A program made the position numbers and the translations under genes. Below, in pieces: positions 1-11,540 of a DNA stretch of 49,819 nt. How positions within the stretch are numbered: position 1 is the stretch's first letter; each line of letters opens with the position of its first letter. The stretch covers positions 1 to 49,819 of the forward strand of contig NW_003122496.1 in NCBI RefSeq assembly GCF_000003605.2. Reading direction: 5' to 3'. The notes below the pieces were generated by a model that was not told where the DNA came from, made no database searches, and saw only the letters and a list, made by a program, of their open reading frames with translations. This DNA is from Saccoglossus kowalevskii. Lineage: Eukaryota; Hemichordata; Enteropneusta; Harrimaniidae.

Positions 1-740
1 TCAATCTTTATGTCATGTTGTCTCGTATTTATGATATGCAGTCCCATCTTTATGTCTTGCTGACTCGTATTTATATTATGCAGTCCCATCTTTATGTCAT
101 GTAGTCTCGTATTTTTGTTATGCAGTCCCATCTTTATGTCATGTAGTTTCGTATTTATGTTATAAACTCCCATCTTATGTCACACAGTCTCGTATTTATG
201 TTATGCAGTCCCATCTTTATGTCTTGCTAACTCGTATTTATGTTATGCAGTCCCATCTTTATGTCATGCTGTCTCGTACTTATGTTATCCTGTCCCATCT
301 TTATGTTATGTAGTCTCGTATTATGTTACGTAGTCCCATCTTTATGTCACGCAGTCTCGTATTTATGTTATGCAGTTCCATCTTTATGTCATGCAGACTC
401 GTATTTATGTTATGTAGTCCCATCTTTATGTCACGCAGTCTCCTATTTATGTGATGGTGTCCCATCTTTATGTCATGCAAACTAGTATTTATGTTATGCA
501 GTCCGATCTTTATGTCTTGCTGACTCGTATTTATGTTATGCAGTCCAATCTTTATGTCTCGCAGTCTCGTATTTATGTTATGTAGTCCCATCTTTATGTC
601 ATGTAGTGTCGTATTTATGTTATGCAGTCCCATCTTTATGTCATGTAATCTCGTATTTATGTTATGCAGTCCCATCTTTATGTCTTGCAATCTCGTATTT
701 ATGTTATGCAGTCCCATCTTTAAGTTATGAAGTCTCGTAT
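1..740 (+). repeat. Segmental repeat A, first copy
   Basis: This block recurs at 5,743-6,480 (offset 5,742). Shared oddities prove the match: a GATATGCAG unit followed by TATATTATGCAG near the start, CTCCCATCTTATGTCACACAG near 165-187, TCTCGTATTATG (one base short) near 322, GTGATGGTGTCCC near 450, and AAACTAGTATTT near 478. The two copies differ by scattered substitutions. From about 590 onward the sequence also belongs to the 1,425-bp higher-order repeat. Confidence 0.9.
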
Positions 741-3700
741 TTATGTTATGCAGTCCCAACCCTATGTCTTGAAATCTCGTATTTATGCTATGCTGTCCCA
801 TCTTTATGTCATGTAGTCTCGTATTTATGTTATGCAGTCCCATCTTTATGTCTTGCAATCTCGTATTTATGTTATGCAGTCCCATCTTTATGTTATGTAG
901 TCTCGTATTTTTGTTATGCAGTCCCATCTTTATGTCATGTAATCTCGTATTTATGTTATGCAGTCCCATCTTTATGTCTTGCAATCTCGTATTTATGTCA
1001 TGCAGTCCCACCTTTATGTTATGTAGTCTCGTATTTATGTTATGCAGTTCCAACCCTATGTCTTGCAGTCTCGTATTTATGTTATGCAGTCCCATCTTTA
1101 TGTCATGTAGTCTCGTATTTATGTTATGCAGTCCCATCTTTATGTCTTGCTGACTCGTATTTATGTTATGCAGTCCCATCTTTATGTCATGTAGTCTCGT
1201 ATTTATGTTATGCAGTCCCATCTTATATCATGTAGTCTCGTATTTATGTTATGCAGTTCCATCTTTATGTCTTGCGGACTCGTATTTATGTTATGCAGTC
1301 CCATCTTTGTGTCATGTAGTCTCGTATTTACGTTATGCAGTCCCGTCTTTATGTCATGTAGTCTAGAATTTATGTTATAAACTTCCATCTTTATGTCACG
1401 CAGTCTCGTATTTATGTTATGCAGTCCCATCTTTATGTCTTGCTAACTCGTATTTATGTTATACAGTCCCATCTTTATGTCATGCAATCTCGTATTTATG
1501 TCATGCAGTACCATCTTTATGTCATGTAATCTCGTATTTATGTTATGTAGTTCCAACTTTATGTCTTGCAATCTCGTATTTATGTTATGCAGTCCCATCT
1601 TTATGTAATGTAGTCTCGTATTTATGTTATGCAGTCCCAACCCTATGTCTTGCAGTCTCGTATTTATGTTATGTAGTCCCATCTTTATGTCATGTAGTCT
1701 CGTATTTATGTTATGCAGTCCCATCTTTATGTCTTGCTGACTCGTATTTATGTTATGCAGTCCCATTTTATGTCATATAGTGTCGTATTTATGTTATGTA
1801 GTCCCATCTTTATGTCTTGTAATCTCGTATTTATGTTATGCAGTCCCATCTTTATGTTATGTAGTCTCGTATTTATGTTATGCAGTCCCAACCCTATGTC
1901 TTGCAGTCTCGTATTTATGTTATGCAGTCCCATCTTTATGTCATGTAGTCTCGTATTTATGTTATGCAGTCATATCTTTATGTCTTGCTGACTCGTATTT
2001 ATGTTATGCAGTCCCATTTTATGTCATGTAGTGTCGTATTTATGTTATGCTGTCCCATCTTTATGTCATGTAATCTCGTATTTATGTTATGCAGTCCCAT
2101 CTTTATGTCTTGCAATCTCGTATTTATGTTATGCAGTCCCATCTTTAAGTTATGAAGTCTCGTATTTATGTTATGCAGTTCCAACCCTATGTCTTGCAAT
2201 CTCGTATTTATGCTATGCTGTCCCATCTTTATGTCATGTAGTCTCGTATTTGTGTTATGCAGTCCCATCTTTATGTCTTGCAATATCGTATTTATGTTAT
2301 GCAGTCCCATCTTTATGTTATGTAGTCTCGTATTTTTGTTATGCAGTCCCATCTTTATGTCATGTAATCTCGTATTTATGTTATGCAGTCCCATCTTTAT
2401 GTCTTGCAATCTCGTATTTATGTCATGCAGTCCCACCTTTATGTTATGTAGTCTCGTATTTATGTTATGCAGTTCCAACCCTATGTCTTGCAGTCTCGTA
2501 TTTATGTTATGCAGTCCCATCTTTATGTCATGTAGTCTCGTATTTATGTTATGCAGTCCCATCTTTATGTCTTGCTGACTCGTATTTATGTTATGCAGTC
2601 CCATCTTTATGTCATGTAGTCTCGTATTTATGTTATGCAGTCCCATCTTATATCATGTAGTCTCGTATTTATGTTATGCAGTTCCATCTTTATGTCTTGC
2701 GGACTCGTATTTATGTTATGCAGTCCCATCTTTGTGTCATGTAGTCTCGTATTTACGTTATGCAGTCCCGTCTTTATGTCATGTAGTCTAGAATTTATGT
2801 TATAAACTTCCATCTTTATGTCACGCAGTCTCGTATTTATGTTATGCAGTCCCATCTTTATGTCTTGCTAACTCGTATTTATGTTATGCAGTCCCATCTT
2901 TATGTCATGCAATCTCGTATTTATGTCATGCAGTACCATCTTTATGTCATGTAATCTCGTATTTATGTTATGCAGTTCCAACTTTATGTCTTGCAATCTC
3001 GTATTTATGTTATGCAGTCCCATCTTTATGTAATGTAGTCTCGTATTTATGTTATGCAGTCCCAACCCTATGTCTTGCAGTCTCGTATTTATGTTATGTA
3101 GTCCCATCTTTATGTCATGTAGTCTCGTATTTATGTTATGCAGTCCCATCTTTATGTCTTGCTGACTCGTATTTATGTTATGCAGTCCCATTTTATGTCA
3201 TATAGTGTCGTATTTATGTTATGTAGTCCCATCTTTATGTCTTGTAATCTCGTATTTATGTTATGCAGTCCCATCTTTATGTTATGTAGTCTCGTATTTA
3301 TGTTATGCAGTCCCAACCCTATGTCTTGCAGTCTCGTATTTATGTTATGCAGTCCCATCTTTATGTCATGTAGTCTCGTATTTATGTTATGCAGTCATAT
3401 CTTTATGTCTTGCTGACTCGTATTTATGTTATGCAGTCCCATTTTATGTCATGTAGTGTCGTATTTATGTTATGCTGTCCCATCTTTATGTCATGTAATC
3501 TCGTATTTATGTTATGCAGTCCCATCTTTATGTCTTGCAATCTCGTATTTATGTTATGCAGTCCCATCTTCAAGTTATGAAGTCTCGTATTTATGTTATG
3601 CAGTCCCAACCCTATGTCTTGCAATCTCGTATTTATGCTATGCTGTCCCATCTTTATGTCATGTAGTCTCGTATTTATGTTATGCAGTCCCATCTTTATG

Positions 3701-4350
3701 TCTTGCAATCTCGTATTTATGTTATGCAGTCCCATCTTTATGTTATGTAGTCTCGTATTTTTGTTATGCAGTCCCATCTTTATGTCATGTAATCTCGTAT
3801 TTATGTTATGCAGTCCCATCTTTATGTCTTGCAATCTCGTATTTATGTCATGCAGTCCCACCTTTATGTTATGTAGTCTCGTATTTATGTTATGCAGTTC
3901 CAACCCTATGTCTTGCAGTCTCGTATTTATGTTATGCAGTCCCATCTTTATGTCATGTAGTCTCGTATTTATGTTATGCAGTCCCATCTTTATGTCTTGC
4001 TGACTCGTATTTATGTTATGCAGTCCCATCTTTATGTCATGTAGTCTCGTATTTATGTTATGCAGTCCCATCTTATATCATGTAGTCTCGTATTTATGTT
4101 ATGCAGTTCCATCTTTATGTCTTGCTGACTCGTATTTATGTTATGCAGTCCCATCTTTGTGTCATGTAGTCTCGTATTTACGTTATGCAGTCCCGTCTTT
4201 ATGTCATGAAGTCTAGAATTTATGTTATAAACTCCCATCTTTATGTCACGCAGTCTCGTATTTATGTTATGCAGTCCCATCTTTATGTCTTGCTAACTCG
4301 TATTTATGTTATGCAGTCCCATCTTTATGTCATGCAATCTCGTATTTATG
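590..4350 (+). repeat. 1,425-bp higher-order repeat, about 2.6 copies
   Basis: The order of half-B variants repeats with a period of 1,425 bp: roughly 606-2,030, 2,031-3,455 and 3,456-4,350 (partial). The period equals 34 units of 42 bp minus three bases. The three missing bases are three one-base-deleted units per period, seen in copy 1 at about 1,763 (CCCATTTTATGTCATATAG), 2,015 (CCCATTTTATGTCATGTAG) and 1,231 (CCCATCTTATATCATG). Rare shared changes (TCTAGAATTTATGTTATAAAC; GCAGTCATATC; AAGTTATGAAG) recur at the same phase. Copies differ by only a few substitutions, so the amplification is recent compared with the 42-bp unit. Confidence 0.93.
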
Positions 4351-4979
4351 TTATGCAGTCCCATCTTTATGTTATGTAGTCTCGTATTTTTGTTATGCAG
4401 TCCCATCTTTATGTCATGTAATCTCGTATTTATGTTATGCAGTCCCATCTTTATGTCTTGCAATCTCGTATTTATGTCATGCAGTCCCACCTTTATGTTA
4501 TGTAGTCTCGTATTTATGTTATGCAGTTCCAACCCTATGTCTTGCAGTCTCGTATTTATGTTATGCAGTCCCATCTTTATGTCATGTAGTCTCGTATTTA
4601 TGTTATGCAGTCCCATCTTTATGTCTTGCTGACTCGTATTTATGTTATGCAGTCCCATCTTTATGTCATGTAGTCTCGTATTTATGTTATGCAGTCCCAT
4701 CTTATATCATGTAGTCTCGTATTTATGTTATGCAGTTCCATCTTTATGTCTTGCTGACTCGTATTTATGTTATGCAGTCCCATCTTTGTGTCATGTAGTC
4801 TCGTATTTACGTTATGCAGTCCCGTCTTTATGTCATGAAGTCTAGAATTTATGTTATAAACTCCCATCTTTATGTCACGCAGTCTCGTATTTATGTTATG
4901 CAGTCCCATCTTTATGTCTTGCTAACTCGTATTTATGTTATGCAGTCCCATCTTTATGTCATGCAATCTCGTATTTATG
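3722..4979 (+). repeat. 629-bp tandem duplication
   Basis: Positions 3,722-4,350 are followed by a near-identical copy at 4,351-4,979. The period is 15 x 42 minus 1, the missing base being the CCCATCTTATATCATG unit present in each copy. The breakpoint at 4,350/4,351 is also where the third 1,425-bp copy stops matching the earlier ones. The duplication therefore arose inside an already formed HOR copy and replaced its continuation. Confidence 0.9.
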
Positions 4980-5742
4980 TTATGCAGTCCCATCTTTATG
5001 TCATGTAGTCTCGTATTTATGTTATGCAGTCCCATCTTTATGTCTTGCTGACTCGTATTTATGTTATGCAGTCCCAACTTTATGTTATGTAGTCTCGTAT
5101 TTATGTTATGCAGTCCCAACCCTATGTCTTGCAGTCCCGTATTTATGTTATGCAGTCCCATCTTTATGTCATGTAGCTCGTATTTATGTTATGCAGTCCC
5201 ATCTTTATGTCTTGCTGACTCGTATTTATGTTATGCAGTCCCATTTTATGTCATGTAGTGTCGTATTTATGTTATTTTGTCCCATCTTTATGTCATGTAA
5301 TCTCGTATTTATGTTATGCAGTCCCATCTTTATGTCTTGCAATCTCGTATTTATGTTATGCAGTCCCATCTTTAAGTTATGAAGTCTCGTATTTATGTTA
5401 TGCAGTCCCAACCCTATGTCTTGCAATCTCGTATTTATGCTATGCTGTCCCATCTTTATGTCATGTAGTCTCGTATTTATGTTATGCAGTCCCATCTTTA
5501 TGTCTTGCAATCTCGCATTTATGTTATGCAGTCCCATCTTTATGTTATGTAGTCTCGTATTTTTGTTATGCAGTCCCATCTTTATGTCATGTAATCTCGT
5601 ATTTATGTTATGCAGTCCCATCTTTATGTCTTGCAATCTCGTATTTATGTCATGCAGTCCCATCTTTATGTTATGTAGTCTCGTATTTATGTTATGCAGT
5701 TCCAACCCTATGTCTTGCAGTCTCGTATTTATGTTATGTAGT
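4980..5742 (+). repeat. Diverged partial copy of the 1,425-bp HOR
   Basis: From about 5,228 the barcode order follows 2,001-2,470 (offset about 3,227), including the CCCATTTTATGTCATGTAGTG unit, AAGTTATGAAG and GCTATGCTGTCCC. Private changes include TTATTTTGTCCC (near 5,273), TCTCGCATTT (near 5,512) and a two-base loss at CATGTAGCTCG (near 5,175). It ends where the second copy of segment A begins. Confidence 0.8.
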
Positions 5743-6480
5743 CCCATCTTTATGTCATGTAGTCTCGTATTTATGATATGCAGTCCCATCTTTATGTCTT
5801 GCTGACTCGTATTTATATTATGCAGTCCCATCTTTATGTCATGTAGTCTCGTATTTATGTTATGCAGTCCCATCTTTATGTCATGTAGTTTCGTATTTAT
5901 GTTATAAACTCCCATCTTATGTCACACAGTGTCGTATTTATGTTATGCAGTCCCATCTTTATGTCTTGCTAACTCGTATTTATGTTATGCAGTCCCATCT
6001 TTATGTCATGCTGTCTCGTGCTTATGTTATCCTGTCCCATCTTTATGTTATGTAGTCTCGTATTATGGTATGTAGTGCCATCTTTATGTCACGCAGTCTC
6101 GTATTTATGTTATGCAGTTCCATCTTTATGTCATGCAGACTCGTATTTATGTTATGTAGCCCCATCTTTATGTCACGCAGTCTCGTATTTATGTGATGGT
6201 GTCCCATCTTTATGTCATGCAAACTAGTATTTATGTTATGCAGTCCGATCTTTATGTCTTGCTGACTCGTATTTATGTTATGCAGTCCTATCTTTATGTC
6301 TCGCAGTCTCGTATTTATGTTATGTAGTCCCATCTTTATGTCATGTAGTGTCGTATTTATGTTATGCAGTCCCATCTTTATGTCATGTAATCTCGTATTT
6401 ATGTTATGCAGTCCCATCTTTATGTCTTGCAATCTCGTATTTATGTTATGCAGTCCCATCTTTAAGTTATGAAGTCTCGT
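5743..6480 (+). repeat. Segmental repeat A, second copy
   Basis: This is the partner of 1-740. It carries the same rare units: GATATGCAG, CTCCCATCTTATGTCACACAG, the one-base-short TCTCGTATTATG, GTGATGGTGTCCC and AAACTAGTATTT. Small differences such as TCTCGTGCTTATG near 6,014 and TGTAGCCCC near 6,157 separate the copies. Confidence 0.9.
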
Positions 6481-6510
6481 ATTTATGTTATGCAGTCCCA
6501 ACCCTATGTC

Positions 6511-7350
6511 TTGCAATCTCGTATTTATGCTATGCTGTCCCATCTTTATGTCATGTAGTCTCGTATTTATGTTATGCAGTCCCATCTTTATGTTTTGCAA
6601 TCTCGTATTTATGTTATGCAGTCCCATCTTTATGTTATGTAGTCTCGTATTTTTGTTATGCAGTCCCATCTTTATGTCATGTAATCTCGTATTTATGTTA
6701 TGCAGTCCCATCTTTATGTCTTGCAATCTCGTATTTATGTCATGCAGTCCCATCTTTATGTTATGTAGTCTCGTATTTATGTTATGCAGTTCCAACCCTA
6801 TGTCTTGCAGTCTCGTATTTATGTCATGCAGTCCCATCTTTATGTCATGTAGTCTCGTATTTATGTTATGCAGTCCCATCTTTATGTCTTGCTGAGTCGT
6901 ATTTATGTTATGCAGTCCCATCTTTATGTCATGCAATCTCGTATTTATGCTATGCTGTCCCATCTTTATGTCATGTAGTCTCGTATTTATGTTATGCAGT
7001 CCCATCTTTATGTCTTGCAATCTCGTATTTATGTTATGCAGTCCCATCTTTATGTTATGTAGTCTCGTATTTTTGTTATGCAGTCCCATCTTTATGTCAT
7101 GTAATCTCGTATTTATGTTATGCAGTCCCATCTTTATGTCTTGCAATCTCGTATTTATGTCATGCAGTCCCACCTTTATGTTATGTAGTCTCGTATTTAT
7201 GTTATGCAGTTCCAACCCTATGTCTTGCAGTCTCGTATTTATGTTATGCAGTCCCATCTTTATGTCATGTAGTCTCGTATTTATGTTATGCAGTCCCATC
7301 TTTATGTCTTGCTGACTCGTATTTATGTTATGCAGTCCCATCTTTATGTC
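6511..7350 (+). repeat. 420-bp tandem duplication (2 copies)
   Basis: About 6,511-6,930 is repeated at 6,931-7,350 with a period of exactly ten 42-bp units. Both contain GCTATGCTGTCCC, the TATTTTTGTTATG half A and the ATTTATGTCATGCAG half A in the same order. With no one-base-deleted unit inside, the reading frame is kept, which is why the minus-strand frame at 6,043-7,383 stays open for 446 codons. Confidence 0.88.
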
Positions 7351-10300
7351 ATGTAGTCTCGTATTTATGTTATGCAGTCCCATCTTATATCATGTAGTCT
7401 CGTATTTATGTTATGCAGTTCCATCTTTATGTCTTGCTGACTCGTATTTATGTTATGCAGTCCCATCTTTGTGTCATGTAGTCTCGTATTTACGTTATGC
7501 AGTCCCGTCTTTATGTCATGAAGTCTAGAATTTAAGTTATAAACTCCCATCTTTATGTCACGCAGTCTCGTATTTATGTTATGCAGTCCCATCTTTATGT
7601 CTTGCTAACTCGTATTTATGTTATGCAGTCCCATCTTTATGTCATGCTGAGTCGTATTTATGTTATGCAGTCCTATCTTTATGTCATGTAGTCTCGTATT
7701 TATGTTATGCAGTCCCATCTTTATGTCACATAGTCTCGTATTTATGTTACGCAGTCCCAACCCTATGTCTTGCAGTCTCGTATTTATGTTATGCAGTCCC
7801 ATCTTTATGTTATGTTGTCTCGTATTTATGTTATGCAGTCCCAACCCTATGTCTTGCAGTCTCGTATTTATGTTATGCAGTCCCATCTTTATGTCATGTA
7901 GTCTCGTATTTATGTTATGCAGTCCCATCTTTATGTCTTGCTGACTCGTATTTATGTTATGCAGTCCCATCTTTATGTTATGTAGTCTCGTATTTATGTT
8001 ATGCAGTTCCAACCCTATGTCTTGCAGTCTCGTATTATGTATGCAGTCCCATCTTTATGTCTTGCTGAGTCGTATTTATGTTATGCAGTCCTATCTTTAT
8101 GTCATGTAGTCTCGTATTTATGTTATGCAGTCCCATCTTTATGTCACATAGTCTCGTATTTATGTTACGCAGTCCCAACCCTATGTCTTGCAGTCTCGTA
8201 TTTATGTTATGCAGTCCCATCTTTATGTTATGTTGTCTCGTATTTATGTTATGCAGTCCCAACCCTATGTCTTGCAGTCTCGTATTTATGTTATGCAGTC
8301 CCATCTTTATGTCATGTAGTCTCGTATTTATGTTATGCAGTCCCATCTTTATGTCTTGCTGACTCGTATTTATGTTATGCAGTCCCATCTTTATGTTATG
8401 TAGTCTCGTATTTATGTTATGCAGTTCCAACCCTATGTCTTGCAGTCTCGTATTTATGATATGCAGTCCCATCTTTATGTCATGTAATCTCGTATTTATG
8501 TTATGCAGTTCCATCTTTATGTCTTGCTGACTCGTATTTATGTTATGCAGTCCCATCTTTGTGTCATGTAGTCTCGTATTTACGTTATGCAGTCCCGTCT
8601 TTATGTCATGAAGTCTAGAATTTAAGTTATAAACTCCCATCTTTATGTCACGCAGTCTCGTATTTATGTTATGCAGTCCCATCTTTATGTCTTGCTAACT
8701 CGTATTTATGTTATGCAGTCCCATCTTTATGTCATGCTGAGTCGTATTTATGTTATGCAGTCCTATCTTTATGTCATGTAGTCTCGTATTTATGTTATGC
8801 AGTCCCATCTTTATGTCACATAGTCTCGTATTTATGTTACGCAGTCCCAACCCTATGTCTTGCAGTCTCGTATTTATGTTATGCAGTCCCATCTTTATGT
8901 TATGTTGTCTTGTATTTATGTTATGCAGTCCCAACCCTATGTCTTGCAGTCTCGTATTTATGTTATGCAGTCCCATCTTTATGTCATGTAGTCTCGTATT
9001 TATGTTATGCAGTCCCATCTTTATGTCTTGCTGACTCGTATTTATGTTATGCAGTCCCATCTTTATGTTATGTAGTCTCGTATTTATGTTATGCAGTTCC
9101 AACCCTATGTCTTGCAGTCTCGTATTTATGATATGCAGTCCCATCTTTATGTCATGTAATCTCGTATTTATGTTATGCAGTCCCATCTTTATGTCTTGCA
9201 ATCTCGTGTTTATGTTATGCAGTCCCATCTTTGTGTTATGTAGTCTCGTATTTATGTTATGCAGTCCCAACCCTATGTCTTGCAGTCTCGTATTTATGTT
9301 ATGCAGTCCCATCTTTATGTCATGTAGTCTCGTATTTATGTTATGCAGTCCCATCTTTATGTCTTGCTGACTCGTATTTATGTTATGCAGTCCCATCTTT
9401 GTGTCATGTAGTCTCGTATTTACGTTATGCAGTCCCGTCTTTATGTCATGAAGTCTAGAATTTAAGTTATAAACTCCCATCTTTATGTCACGCAGTCTCG
9501 TATTTATGTTATGCAGTCCCATCTTTATGTCTTGCTAACTCGTATTTATGTTATGCAGTCCCATCTTTATGTCATGTAGTCTCGTATTTATGTTATCTAG
9601 TCCCATCTTTACGTTATGTAGTCTCGTATTTATGTTATAAACTCCCATCTTTATGTCACGCTGTCTCGTATTTATCTGATGCAGTCCCATCTTTATGTCT
9701 TGCTGACTCGTATTTATGTTATGCAGTTCCATCTTTATGTCTTGCTGACTCGTATTTATGTTATGCAGTCCCATCTTTGTGTCATGTAGTCTCGTATTTA
9801 CGTTATGCAGTCCCGTCTTTATGTCATGAAGTCTAGAATTTAAGTTATAAACTCCCATCTTTATGTCACGCAGTCTCGTATTTATGTTATGCAGTCCCAT
9901 CTTTATGTCTTGCTAACTCGTATTTATGTTATGCAGTCCCATCTTTATGTCATGCTGAGTCGTATTTATGTTATGCAGTCCTATCTTTATGTCATGTAGT
10001 CTCGTATTTATGTTATGCAGTCCCATCTTTATGTCACATAGTCTCGTATTTATGTTACGCAGTCCCAACCCTATGTCTTGCAGTCTCGTATTTATGTTAT
10101 GCAGTCCCATCTTTATGTTATGTTGTCTCGTATTTATGTTATGCAGTCCCAACCCTATGTCTTGCAGTCTCGTATTTATGTTATGCAGTCCCATCTTTAT
10201 GTCATGTAGTCTCGTATTTATGTTATGCAGTCCCATCTTTATGTCTTGCTGACTCGTATTTATGTTATGCAGTCCCATCTTTATGTTATGTAGTCTCGTA

Positions 10301-11540
10301 TTTATGTTATGCAGTTCCAACCCTATGTCTTGCAGTCTCGTATTTATGATATGCAGTCCCATCTTTATGTCATGTAATCTCGTATTTATGTTATGCAGTC
10401 CCATCTTTATGTCTTGCAATCTCGTGTTTATGTTATGCAGTCCCATCTTTGTGTTATGTAGTCTCGTATTTATGTTATGCAGTCCCAACCCTATGTCTTG
10501 CAGTCTCGTATTTATGTTATGCAGTCCCATCTTTATGTCATGTAGTCTCGTATTTATGTTATGCAGTCCCATCTTTATGTCTTGCTGACTCGTATTTATG
10601 TTATGCAGTCCCATCTTTGTGTCATGTAGTCTCGTATTTACGTTATGCAGTCCCGTCTTTATGTCATGAAGTCTAGAATTTATGTTATAAACTCCCATCT
10701 TTATGTCACGCAGTCTCGTATTTATGTTATGCAGTCCCATCTTTATGTCTTGGTAACTCGTATTTATGTTATGCAGTCCCATCTTTATGTCATGCTGAGT
10801 CGTATTTATGTTATGCAGTCCTATCTTTATGTCATGTAGTCTCGTATTTATGTTATGCAGTCCCATCTTTATGTCACATAGTCTCGTATTTATGTTACGC
10901 AGTCCCAACCCTATGTCTTGCAGTCTCGTATTTATGTTATGCAGTCCCATCTTTATGTTATGTTGTCTCGTATTTATGTTATGCAGTCCCAACCCTATGT
11001 CTTGCAGTCTCGTATTTATGTTATGCAGTCCCATCTTTATGTCATGTAGTCTCGTATTTATGTTATGCAGTCCCATCTTTATGTCTTGCTGACTCGTATT
11101 TATGTTATGCAGTCCCATCTTTATGTTATGTAGTCTCGTATTTATGTTATGCAGTTCCAACCCTATGTCTTGCAGTCTCGTATTTATGTTATGCAGTCCC
11201 ATCTTTATGTCTTGCTGTGTCGTATTTATGTTATGCAGTCCTATCTTTATGTCATGTAGTCTCGTATTTATGTTATGCAGTCCCATCTTTATGTCACATA
11301 GTCTCGTATTTATGTTACGCAGTCCCAACCCTATGTCTTGCAGTCTCGTATTTATGTTATGCAGTCCCATCTTTATGTTATGTTGTCTCGTATTTATGTT
11401 ATGCAGTCCCAACCCTATGTCTTGCAGTCTCGTATTTATGTTATGCAGTCCCATCTTTATGTCATGTAGTCTCGTATTTATGTTATGCAGTCCCAACCCT
11501 ATGTCTTGCAGTCTCGTATTTATGTTATGTAGTCCCATCT
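7350..11540 (+). repeat. TCACATAG/TTACGCAG-marked HOR family
   Basis: A marker pair, CAGTCCTATC followed by TCACATAGTCTCG and TTACGCAGTCCCAACCC, occurs near 7,733, 8,151, 8,820, 10,036, 10,875 and 11,295. Spacings are about 418, 672, 1,218, 840 and 420 bp. Apart from 418, which is 420 less a two-base loss at 8,036-8,041, these are multiples of 42. A second linked marker, TCTAGAATTTAAGTTATAAAC, appears near 7,524, 8,606, 9,446 and 9,834. A further copy of the first marker lies 20 kb away near 31,970. The family looks like repeated unequal exchange of a roughly 420-840-bp module. Confidence 0.88.
9913..11538 (-). other. Longest open frame (541 codons), repeat by-product
   Basis: The frame reads as a 14-residue repeat, consensus MGLHNINTRLHDIK, with variants such as MGLHNINTRLQDIG and MGLHNINTSQQDIK. 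The halves MGLHNIN and TRLHDIK mirror the two 21-bp halves. Leu/Ile at positions 3, 6, 10 and 13 give heptad-like 3-4 spacing. Other long frames of this type are 31,267-32,628 (453 codons) and 6,043-7,383 (446). No unique N- or C-terminal sequence, splice structure or domain is visible, and sibling frames end at one-base-deleted units in KWDCIT-stop. I judge it most likely non-coding; transcription into a repeat peptide cannot be excluded from sequence alone. Confidence 0.3.
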
